A stretch of 15,407 nucleotides of DNA from Deltaproteobacteria bacterium (GTDB lineage Bacteria; Bdellovibrionota_C; UBA2361; OMII01): positions 1 to 15,407 of the forward strand of contig JALRCK010000016.1 in assembly GCA_023262305.1 (NCBI GenBank), in the 5' to 3' direction. Positions 1 to 6,725 of this stretch are shown here, piece by piece. Position numbers and translations under genes: made by a program. Each line of letters begins with the position of its first letter. Position 1 is the first letter of the stretch. The notes below the pieces were generated by a model that was not told the origin of the DNA, searched no databases, and saw only the letters and a program-made list of their open reading frames with translations.

Positions 1-106
1 TCGGCGGCATTGAGAGCATCGTGGCTCTACATTCGGTAAGTTGAGCAGCGGAATCTGCAAGCGCCGTCCGAGCCTGCTGTAACACATCGAGAGCTGTAGG
101 GTTCAT
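1..106 (-). CDS. Partial LRR-family protein (third paralogue), N-terminus only
   Basis: An open frame starts at ATG (104-106, minus strand) and runs without a stop to the left edge, giving 35 residues beginning MNPTALDVLQQARTAL. The start overlaps the stop of the upstream LRR gene as ATGA. Aligned without gaps to the first 35 residues of that neighbour, 10 positions are identical (M1, L6, L9, R13, A15, L16, A21, L23, R27, L31). The eight bases around the overlap (AGCTATGA) are the same as at the junction between the other two LRR genes. I infer a third tandem member of the same family, translationally coupled to its neighbour, with its LRR region outside the window. The frame is too short to recognise on its own. 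Confidence 0.7.
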   Translation of the reverse strand, partial: MNPTALDVLQQARTALADSAAQLTECRATMLSMPP

Positions 107-1512
107 AGCTCAACCTGAACTCCTGACTTAAATTTGGTCTTGTCGACGGCGAGAGAGGGAGCATTATCTCGGAGATCAAGAACCTTGAGACGAGGGGCGC
201 GTGCAAGGAATGTATGCTCTCCCCCAAGGTTGCATGAGGGGGCCACGATTTCCTGAATGCTTTTTAGAGGTATCCCTTTGAGGGAGCAAAGCTTTCGGTT
301 GTCTTCTACATAAAGTTGAGTGAGTCGCGTAGCTCCTGCAATCTCAGAGAGATCCCCCATTAGGTCACACGCACCTGCAATAATTGTTGAGACCTTCCCT
401 ACGGGAATACCCCTAAGGGAGGTGAGTTTTTTATTACGGAACACGTCGATAACAGTCAACTTCGTAGCAGCAGTAATGTGCGAGAGGTCTCCGGTCAGAT
501 TGCATGCTGAAGCATACAGCTCCTCAAGACTTTCGGTTGGTATTCCAGCCAGAGAGGTGAGGTCTCGGTTCTCGCGAATGTAGAGAGAGACCAGACGTGA
601 GGCGTGACTAATTCCGGTCAGTTGACCGCTCAGTCCACATGAGCTCGCATCAAGAAAATGAAGACTCTGAGTGGGCAACCCTTCAAGAGACGTCAGGCCT
701 AAGTTGCCATCGACCAGGAGGAATTTTAACTTTTTGGCTCCCCGAATTTCAGAGAGGTCCCCGGTTAGGTTGCAGCGACCGGCCTGAAGTCCTTCGAGGC
801 ATTTGGTAGGTATGCCCTTAAGGGACGTTATCTTTTTGTTCCCTTCTATACTAAGTGCAGATAGCTTCCTTGCCTGTGAGAGATCCGAGAGGTCTCCGGA
901 TAGGTTACAGCCTTGCGCTGTCAGTGTTTCCAGGTTTTGAGTCGGGATACCCTTGAGCGACGTAAGCTTTGTATTGAAGCGCACATTGATCAGTTTTAAG
1001 TTGTGGGCTTGGGAAAGCTCTGAGAGATCACCCGTAAGACCACACCCTGAGGCGATAATCGCTTCAAGATTTTGTGTTGGTATTCCTTTGAGTGAGGTTA
1101 GACTTGGATTGTTATTAACGTGCAAGCGCTTGAGTGACCATAGTCCCTCCAAAGCGCTGAGGCTCTGAAGTGAGCAGCGCCCAAATCGACCATCGACAAC
1201 TACCGCCCCCTCGATGGCTACCTTACCGAACACCCATTCCAAGTTGAGTTTGTTTTGAGCTGCAAAAGCCCACAGACACCCAAATTGAGAGCGTAAGAGC
1301 TGGCGCCCATCAGGGAGTTGAATGCTATGTTCTGATAGCTGTTGTTTCAGCGAGTGCCGCAACTCGCGCACATGTCCAACTGCTAGCTCTGCGAGGTCTA
1401 GGTCCATGGTTGCTGCGGTGAGCACTTCATCTCTGGTAGACGACAGCATGGCGGTGGCTCTGGTGAGCGCCGAGCGGGTAGCACGTAAGTGGTTTAACGA
1501 GAACTCGGTCAT
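103..1512 (-). CDS. Leucine-rich-repeat protein with seven 45-residue double-LRR units
   Basis: This 469-residue protein has no signal peptide or membrane segment and is probably cytosolic. Residues 1-137 form a helical/capping N-domain that includes an LPDGRQLL stretch and an IEGAVVVDGRFG strand. Residues 138-452 are seven exact 45-residue units, each made of two LRRs: one of the form L-x-x-L-x-V-x-x-N-x-x-L-T-S-L-x-G-I-P, and one of the form L-x-x-L-x-A-x-x-C-x-L-T-G-D-L-S. A 17-residue C-cap follows. LRR arrays form curved protein-binding surfaces, so a recognition or scaffold role is likely, but no partner can be read from the sequence. The ATG at 1510-1512 overlaps the stop of the upstream LRR gene by 4 bp, and its own stop overlaps the next start in the same way. 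It is clearly paralogous to the 241-residue protein upstream, sharing the N-domain and C-cap. Confidence 0.93.
   Translation of the reverse strand: MTEFSLNHLRATRSALTRATAMLSSTRDEVLTAATMDLDLAELAVGHVRELRHSLKQQLSEHSIQLPDGRQLLRSQFGCLWAFAAQNKLNLEWVFGKVAIEGAVVVDGRFGRCSLQSLSALEGLWSLKRLHVNNNPSLTSLKGIPTQNLEAIIASGCGLTGDLSELSQAHNLKLINVRFNTKLTSLKGIPTQNLETLTAQGCNLSGDLSDLSQARKLSALSIEGNKKITSLKGIPTKCLEGLQAGRCNLTGDLSEIRGAKKLKFLLVDGNLGLTSLEGLPTQSLHFLDASSCGLSGQLTGISHASRLVSLYIRENRDLTSLAGIPTESLEELYASACNLTGDLSHITAATKLTVIDVFRNKKLTSLRGIPVGKVSTIIAGACDLMGDLSEIAGATRLTQLYVEDNRKLCSLKGIPLKSIQEIVAPSCNLGGEHTFLARAPRLKVLDLRDNAPSLAVDKTKFKSGVQVEL
157..1101 (-). repeat. Seven tandem 135-bp units encoding double LRRs
   Basis: Seven in-frame units of exactly 45 codons run through the large LRR gene. 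Each opens with a version of LTSLKGIPTQ. The first two units encode that decapeptide identically, but eight of the ten codons differ at the third base (units beginning at 1101 and 966, minus strand). The array is therefore old and kept by selection on the protein; it is not a recent slippage product. Confidence 0.93.
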
Positions 1513-2234
1513 AGCTGGATCTGAGCCTGTGGATTGAATCGTCTTCGGTCAATGGATAGCTTCTTTGGATTTAACTCAAGATGAAGTTTTTGCAGATTCG
1601 GCGCGGTTGCCAAGAACGTGTGATCTCCGTTGAGTCCACATTGTCCGGCATATACCTCTTGGATCATTTGTTGCGGCATACCAGCAAGAGAGGTGAGCCC
1701 TCTGTTCCCATCTACATTCAGGTATCGCAAGTTGGTAGCGGGTGCAAGTGCCGAGAGGTCCCCGATAAGATCACAACACGAAGCATCAATCCATTCAATG
1801 CTCTGTGTTGGGATACCTATCAGCGAGCAGACCGCCCGATTAGAGAAAAGGCTCAAACGTCTCAAAGACCACACCGTGTCCAAACCCTTTAGCGTTTTCA
1901 GACCGCAATAGTCAAATTGTCCCTCAACGATCACTGCCCCCTCGATCGTCACCTTCCTTAGCAGTAATTCTGGGACAATCGTGTTGTTATTGCAAAACTC
2001 TAGTAGCGCTCGATACAAGGGCTTTAGAAGAAGTCGCCCATCGTCCAAGCGCACGCACAAGCTCGAGAGGTCTCGAACGAACGATTGCTTGAGCTCTCTC
2101 AGATCCGCTAGTGGCTCGGCAGCCCGATCGCAGGCGATAGTGGGCGCCTTAAGCGCAGCAAAGCGAAGTTTCGATAGCTCATCAGCAACCGTTCGCAACG
2201 AGGCATGAGTGATTTGTATGTTCGACCGCTGCAT
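1509..2234 (-). CDS. Short leucine-rich-repeat protein with two 45-residue units
   Basis: This 241-residue protein has the same layout as the larger LRR protein encoded just downstream: a 134-residue N-domain (with RLDDGRLLL and a VTIEGAVIVEGQF strand), two 45-residue double-LRR units at 135-179 and 180-224, and a 17-residue C-cap. The last unit of both proteins carries the variant G-[DE]-HTFLA in place of GDLS. It has no signal peptide. The ATG at 2232-2234 follows the stop of the VWA gene by only 3 bp, and its stop overlaps the next LRR start (ATGA), so it is co-transcribed and probably translationally coupled. The function is presumably protein recognition within the AAA/VWA system; this is inferred from context only. 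Confidence 0.92.
   Translation of the reverse strand: MQRSNIQITHASLRTVADELSKLRFAALKAPTIACDRAAEPLADLRELKQSFVRDLSSLCVRLDDGRLLLKPLYRALLEFCNNNTIVPELLLRKVTIEGAVIVEGQFDYCGLKTLKGLDTVWSLRRLSLFSNRAVCSLIGIPTQSIEWIDASCCDLIGDLSALAPATNLRYLNVDGNRGLTSLAGMPQQMIQEVYAGQCGLNGDHTFLATAPNLQKLHLELNPKKLSIDRRRFNPQAQIQL
1563..1832 (-). repeat. Two tandem 135-bp units encoding double LRRs
   Basis: The short LRR gene has two 45-codon units, opening with CSLIGIPTQ (codon 136) and LTSLAGMPQQ (codon 180). They have the same period and register as the seven units of the neighbouring gene. Confidence 0.88.
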
Positions 2235-2237
2235 GTT

Positions 2238-4106
2238 TTACTTCTGTTGTATCCGTGTTTTAAGGTCAGCGATTACATCGGGCAGTCCATCGACGGATTC
2301 GATCTCGTAACCGCGGTCGCCCCAGATGCTTCTGAAGGTAACTCCCGTGGAGTTCCTGCTCCGCAAAAATACACCAAAGCATTCGACCCTGCCTCGTAGG
2401 AGGGCATTTTTAGCCTCAGTAGTTCGAGCCACATCTTCTGTATCGCCATCGGTCAGAGATATCGCAATGTTTATGGTTTTCCGATTGAGTGCCTTCCTTG
2501 CATCCAGCGGCGCTACACGGGCAAGAACTAGGGCAAGGTGTTCAAGGGCGATAAATTCGCACGTGCCACCGGACGGAACAAGCCGTTCGTATGATGAGGC
2601 AACATGCTGCAGAGAGGCATCCGGTATGGGATCCAAGATTTCATGGAGCCTATCATCGAACCCGTAGATCGCGAGTTCGCTTATTATTCCTGAATTGTGT
2701 CGTTTGTGAATGGTACACAGCGTAGTGACTGCGGCCGCTAATGCTATGACGTTATCCTTGAGTCCGTTTATGCCCGTGTGCATCGAACCCGAAAGGTCTG
2801 GAAGGAGGCACAAGCGGAGATTCAAGGGGGCATTTTCTATCGCATACTCCGATTGAGTGGTTCGCATGACGTGGGCATTGCTGGGTTCTCGTTGAACCCT
2901 TCCAAAGTTACGAATGACCTCTGGAATGTCTAATAGTCCCTCAGAGGAGTATTTGGTAATACTCCGTGTGTGTTGACGGGACTGAGAGCAAAGCTTCAGG
3001 AATTCATTCACCAGTCGGTGGACGATCGGTTGAACTCGTACAAGACGATCTGCAAAGTCAGAGGCGTCACGAGAGTGGGCGGCTTCAGCTATCTGTCTTG
3101 CTTGTCTGTGGAGATCGTGTCGGGCTTTCTCCGCCTGAGTGATGTTGTCTCGTTTCGAAAGGTCCTTGAGGGAATCGAGGAGTTTCTCTAGCTCTTCGGG
3201 GTCGAAGGAGTGGGTGATTGGAGAGCCGTAAGATGGCTCTCGACCAGACTGGGATAGCGTATCCCCTCCCGGATCTCCCCCTATACTGGTCCCCGGGCGC
3301 TTTTGCAGATGGGGACCCGGACCATCACTGTCCCTATCGCGATTCAGCAGCTCCAAAAAAATAGGGAGAATAGTTGCCTTAATGACGGAATCGCGTTGGC
3401 CGATTGTTGCTTGCCAGTAGTCATTGTGGTGCTTACCGATAGCTGGGACGAGGAATGTCTCGATGAATTGTTCGTACGTGTAGTGGTTTCCGCAAAATGA
3501 AATTCCAGCTTTAACAATAGCTTGGATAGGCTCGCTGATGGTATACGCTCGGGCTACTCCCATGCCGAGAAGAAGAATGTACACAGCGTATTGGGATGAT
3601 AACGGTATGCCACTGAGGTCGTGTTCGGGAAAAGCTTTTGTGAGGTAGATATTCTTAATGAGGTCGGAGAAGCCGCCCTGACCGTCAGAGAATATTGCAG
3701 CTTTGTTTGCCGCATTGTGGTTCACGTAGATATCCATGAGCGAATTATAGAGGTAAAAGATCTCGTCGCCCTCAGGGCTTTCCTTGATTGATGCAATCAA
3801 GGAAAGGAATGATTGAGTATCATCTCTAAATTCCTTCAAGTGTCCGAGTTCGTGAAGAATAATGAAGTGGAGCTCTCGTTGATCTCGGATGCCAAGTTTG
3901 GCAAGCTGATCTGCCCCAATAATGACCTTCAGTTCATCGTGGTTGAAGCATGTTTGCGCACCAACCTCCACCGAGAAGTGATTTCCCGTAAGGGCAAAAT
4001 AGGTAGACCAATTTGCTTTTACTATTGCAAGGAGGTCCAGCGCCGACCCAGAAGGCTCCTCGGCCCCGAGTCTCTCATCAGCATTCATGGAGAAGCTCAT
4101 GGTCAT
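2238..4106 (-). CDS. Zinc-metallopeptidase-like / VWA domain protein
   Basis: This 622-residue protein has no signal peptide. Residues about 20-230 are a metallopeptidase-like domain with HELGH at 85-89, followed by NSLMDIYVNHN at 121-131, where D125 is a plausible third zinc ligand. This arrangement recalls the DUF2201 N-terminal putative-peptidase family. A Gly/Pro/Ser-rich linker at about 265-300 and a charged helical stretch lead to a C-terminal VWA domain (about 430-622) with a full MIDAS: D437-x-S439-x-S441, T515 (in PSGGT) and D553 (in LTDGD). In the family, VWA proteins of this kind partner with MoxR/CobS-type AAA+ ATPases through the metal site. Here the ATPase gene lies immediately upstream with an ATGA overlap, and two LRR genes follow. 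It could resemble CobT in domain order, but I see no cobaltochelatase partner. Whether the peptidase is active cannot be judged. Confidence 0.9.
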   Translation of the reverse strand: MTMSFSMNADERLGAEEPSGSALDLLAIVKANWSTYFALTGNHFSVEVGAQTCFNHDELKVIIGADQLAKLGIRDQRELHFIILHELGHLKEFRDDTQSFLSLIASIKESPEGDEIFYLYNSLMDIYVNHNAANKAAIFSDGQGGFSDLIKNIYLTKAFPEHDLSGIPLSSQYAVYILLLGMGVARAYTISEPIQAIVKAGISFCGNHYTYEQFIETFLVPAIGKHHNDYWQATIGQRDSVIKATILPIFLELLNRDRDSDGPGPHLQKRPGTSIGGDPGGDTLSQSGREPSYGSPITHSFDPEELEKLLDSLKDLSKRDNITQAEKARHDLHRQARQIAEAAHSRDASDFADRLVRVQPIVHRLVNEFLKLCSQSRQHTRSITKYSSEGLLDIPEVIRNFGRVQREPSNAHVMRTTQSEYAIENAPLNLRLCLLPDLSGSMHTGINGLKDNVIALAAAVTTLCTIHKRHNSGIISELAIYGFDDRLHEILDPIPDASLQHVASSYERLVPSGGTCEFIALEHLALVLARVAPLDARKALNRKTINIAISLTDGDTEDVARTTEAKNALLRGRVECFGVFLRSRNSTGVTFRSIWGDRGYEIESVDGLPDVIADLKTRIQQK

Positions 4107-6061
4107 ACGTTGTCCAGGTCATGACCATGGTCGGACTCAACCCAACGTGTCTCCTCAAGGAGCTTCATGACCTCCTGAAGCTCATCATCGATCTCTTTGA
4201 TGAGGTGAAGTCGCTGAGCGGTATCCGTTCTTCGCTGGTCTACCGTCGAAGGAGCTTGGAGCTTGCCGGGCCACGTGGTCCTCTTTGGGGCATCTCCATA
4301 GATCTCCTTAATAAGAATTCTGCCTGGGATCACCTGTGGGGTGGCTTCACCAGGGTTCCTAGGAGACCGAACATCCGAGTAGAGCCGCTCGCTTCCATCA
4401 TCAATCACAACAGGCCAACCGGGTGAGGTGCAAAACCCTTGCAGCTGACACTGGCGGTAGAAATAGTCTTTTTCCAGGGAAGTCAGGGCGCTTTCAACCA
4501 AGGCCTTAAATATGTAGTGATCGAGCTCAAACTCAAATCCGTTACCCTTCCACTGTTCAAGCAGGTTGACCACCACGCGGGGGGTAAGTGCGTGTTCCAC
4601 CTTGGCGGCGATGCTTGCTCCGTTGATGCGATGTGCGTGCGGGGAATCCTGGGCAACCTTACCCTCAAGAGCTAGCTGAGTGATCGCAGCGAGCTTTGCG
4701 AGTCGCCAGAGCTTTTCAAGATAATAGGCTCCTCCAGGCAGATGGGCGACCATCGCTCTGTCCTCAAGGCGGATCGCGAGATCCGTTCCATCACTGCTCG
4801 GGCGACCGCTTCGAACCGTGGCGATCATAATATGGTAGAGCTGTTTTTCGTGGGGATGAGCTTGCACCGCTGTACCCTCTGTTGCTTGCGGTGGGAAGCC
4901 GTACTTGACCGGGAGAAATCGATTTGTCGTTGAGGCGTCGGGCTGATGTGGACGGTAGTACTCGACTCCCTCTCCTGTGTTCAGATTTCCCGTCATAATC
5001 ACGCAGAAACCTTTGGCGACAGGGAAGGGTGGATGCCCGGTGTCTGGAACATGCACCAGTTCGCCTGGTCGTTTAGTCATAAGGGCATTGAGCCCCATGA
5101 TAACCGTTGGGTCTATTAGGTTAAATTCGTCGATGATAAGCGGAACACCGTCTCGTGCGGCTCTGTAGGCATATCCCAGCACGAACTCCGATACGGTTAC
5201 CGCGTTCTCGTGAATGATACGCTCCTCAATTTGCTTCAAAGCTGCACGATTTGATTTGGCATCATTGCTGGGGTGATGCTTGAGGTACTCCTGTTTTGCG
5301 GTCTCTATGCGATCGGGGATTTCGTGGATTGAGAGAGTAGAACCGGAGCTTCGCAGCGCATCGTGTCCCTTAAACTCGCGGCTGCTTATATCCTTGTGTC
5401 CGCTGATAGTAAGCGGTTTCTGTCCGGAAAATCTCTGGGCGACTATCTCTGCAACCTCACTCTTTCCAGACCCCGTTGGACCGTGAAGGATCGCCATGCG
5501 AGTCGTTTGTAGTATCGCCATTATCTCATCGATCTTTTCAGCGACAAAAGGGGTTATAGCTATCCTTCCAGAGTTCAGTTGGCGCGAGTAGCGACGGAAG
5601 GCGCGGGAGTGAACAACATAAAAAGCTTCGGGGGTTCTGCTTGCGATCGCAGCAAATCTCTCTCTCAATGCTGCGAGGTTGTCCCTGACCATAGTTACAG
5701 CGTGGTGACAGCCCAGCTGCTCTTGCGCAGTTAAAGCATGTGTGGCCGCCGCGAGGATCTTTGGGATGGCGCGTTTATGCTCTGCGATATCGCCCGTGAG
5801 GCGTGCGCATTCCCGCAAGGCAGAGAGAGCGTTGCTTTTTTGGAAGTCAGCAAAGGTCTTCTCCTGCCGCGTCATTGACGTTGGGGTATCCATGCCTTCT
5901 GGAGTTGGGGACAACATAGTGGAGGGGAGTCGTAACTGGTCCAAAACGCTCTCAACGCTGGGAGGAAGTCGGCGAACTGACAGCTGTTGATCTTGCCGGG
6001 AGGCGACAGAGTCCTCAATGGGACCCCATTTTGGTGACTGATTGGTTCGATGTTTTGACAT
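4103..6061 (-). CDS. MoxR/CobS-like (AAA_5) AAA+ ATPase
   Basis: This 652-residue protein has a helical N-region (about 1-160), an AAA+ core (about 165-430) and a C-terminal extension of about 220 residues with no recognised domain. Counting from the chosen ATG, Walker A is GPTGSGKS with K200, Walker B is LIIDEFN with D311-E312, sensor 1 is TGN with N359, and R381 in NRFLPVKY is a candidate arginine finger or family arginine. It should couple ATP hydrolysis to remodelling of a protein target, with the downstream VWA protein as adaptor. An upstream TTG at 6088 is in frame, but the ATG at 6059-6061 has an AGAGGT Shine-Dalgarno 10 nt ahead and is preferred. It is the first gene of the operon; its stop overlaps the next start by 4 bp. 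A cobalt- or magnesium-chelatase subunit is less likely given the LRR neighbours. Confidence 0.92.
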   Translation of the reverse strand: MSKHRTNQSPKWGPIEDSVASRQDQQLSVRRLPPSVESVLDQLRLPSTMLSPTPEGMDTPTSMTRQEKTFADFQKSNALSALRECARLTGDIAEHKRAIPKILAAATHALTAQEQLGCHHAVTMVRDNLAALRERFAAIASRTPEAFYVVHSRAFRRYSRQLNSGRIAITPFVAEKIDEIMAILQTTRMAILHGPTGSGKSEVAEIVAQRFSGQKPLTISGHKDISSREFKGHDALRSSGSTLSIHEIPDRIETAKQEYLKHHPSNDAKSNRAALKQIEERIIHENAVTVSEFVLGYAYRAARDGVPLIIDEFNLIDPTVIMGLNALMTKRPGELVHVPDTGHPPFPVAKGFCVIMTGNLNTGEGVEYYRPHQPDASTTNRFLPVKYGFPPQATEGTAVQAHPHEKQLYHIMIATVRSGRPSSDGTDLAIRLEDRAMVAHLPGGAYYLEKLWRLAKLAAITQLALEGKVAQDSPHAHRINGASIAAKVEHALTPRVVVNLLEQWKGNGFEFELDHYIFKALVESALTSLEKDYFYRQCQLQGFCTSPGWPVVIDDGSERLYSDVRSPRNPGEATPQVIPGRILIKEIYGDAPKRTTWPGKLQAPSTVDQRRTDTAQRLHLIKEIDDELQEVMKLLEETRWVESDHGHDLDNV

Positions 6062-6071
6062 GGGATGTTCT

Positions 6072-6077
6072 ACCTCT
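6072..6077 (-). promoter_or_regulatory. Shine-Dalgarno AGAGGT of the AAA+ gene
   Basis: AGAGGT on the minus strand sits 10 nt before the ATG at 6059-6061. It lies downstream of, and so argues against, the in-frame TTG at 6088. Confidence 0.6.
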
Positions 6078-6584
6078 TTAAAAGTCAAAGCACATGCGCC
6101 CCAGCGTGTGGGGGAGTACGCTCGGATGGAATGGGACAGAGTCAGCAGGGCCTGTGGGTTGTACTTCCGTCGATTGGGTTAGATCAGGACAGATGGTGAT
6201 GGATCGATAGGGATTGTGTGAGTGCACTACATGTCCGATACGTGGAGATCTCAAGGTGTGCCATAGGAGCCCGAACCCGGGAATTGGTGTTCTGATCACA
6301 ACACTAAGCGATAGACGATGACGCATGCGATCGAGGGAGGTGCCGGTAGTCATTTTGGACCTCTTTGAGCAGTGAGCGTTGGCGTCGCTGTAACCTGATC
6401 GCTGATTGATGCTCTGCGTCCGGGGGGGCGCGGATTTCATAGAGTCTCTACGTCCTATTCATCGATTGTAGAAGTGAATGCTCTCTCGCTATGAAGTGCG
6501 GTAGGGTAGACAATGACGCTTTCACGTTCCTTATAATTGTGATGGAGAATATCTGAGTCAGAGTAGTTTACGCAAAAACTATCC

Positions 6585-6604
6585 TGTGATGATGACACAT
6601 CACA
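6585..6604. promoter_or_regulatory. Operator-like perfect inverted repeat
   Basis: The arms TGTGATG and CATCACA (7 bp each, perfect) flank a 6-bp centre, giving a symmetric 20-bp site about 525 bp before the AAA+ start. The outer TGTGA/TCACA resembles half-sites of CRP-family regulators, but the 10-bp gap is wider than the usual 6. It could be a dimeric regulator site or chance. Confidence 0.3.
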
Positions 6605-6694
6605 TCTCGTAGCAACGAATGATCGCTCTTCCTCGGGTCGGTGTTGAACTTGAGGAGGGACCGACGGTGTCGCGATCCAAATGAGAGGATGTCA

Positions 6695-6714
6695 GTCCCT
6701 GCAAGATGAGGGAC
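6695..6714 (-). terminator. Hairpin 11 bp past the giant gene's stop
   Basis: The arms GTCCCT and AGGGAC (6 bp, perfect) flank an 8-nt loop directly downstream of the TAG of the giant gene. No T-run follows on the minus strand, so it is not a classic intrinsic terminator. It may be an mRNA 3'-end stabilising structure. Confidence 0.3.
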
Positions 6715-6725
6715 CCTACACACCG

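Larger units (their letters stand above)
6078..6725. other. Non-coding spacer upstream of the AAA/VWA/LRR operon
   Basis: About 650 bp separate the giant gene from the AAA+ operon, and the operon promoter should lie here. No convincing -35/-10 pair is visible on the minus strand; a weak TATAAG lies within the minus-strand complement of 6531-6537. The stretch holds a 20-bp operator-like inverted repeat (6585-6604) and a GC-rich hairpin just past the giant gene (6695-6714). A 120-codon minus-strand frame ending at 6078 does not look like protein. No RNA gene is recognised. Confidence 0.5.

Noticed and set aside
320..1168. Plus-strand frames opposite the LRR genes
   Set aside because: They mirror the LRR repeats on the coding strand and their products have no sensible composition.
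4103..6061. CobS / magnesium-chelatase subunit assignment for the AAA+ and VWA pair
   Set aside because: No large chelatase subunit or cofactor-biosynthesis gene is present; the neighbours are LRR proteins and the VWA protein has a peptidase-like N-domain.
6062..6088. TTG start at 6088 for the AAA+ protein
   Set aside because: The ATG at 6059-6061 has a good AGAGGT site 10 nt ahead, which would lie inside the longer reading frame. The extra nine residues have no support.
6078..6440. 120-codon minus-strand frame whose stop lies 16 bp before the AAA+ ATG
   Set aside because: The spacing suits an operon gene, but the product is rich in R, H, S, P and T with few acidic residues and no domain, as expected of a chance frame in non-coding DNA. 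It is left out, with some doubt.
6507..6537. Plus-strand promoter: TAGACA and a perfect TATAAT with 19-bp spacing
   Set aside because: No plus-strand gene follows for more than 7 kb and the spacing is long. Probably chance, unless it drives an antisense RNA.
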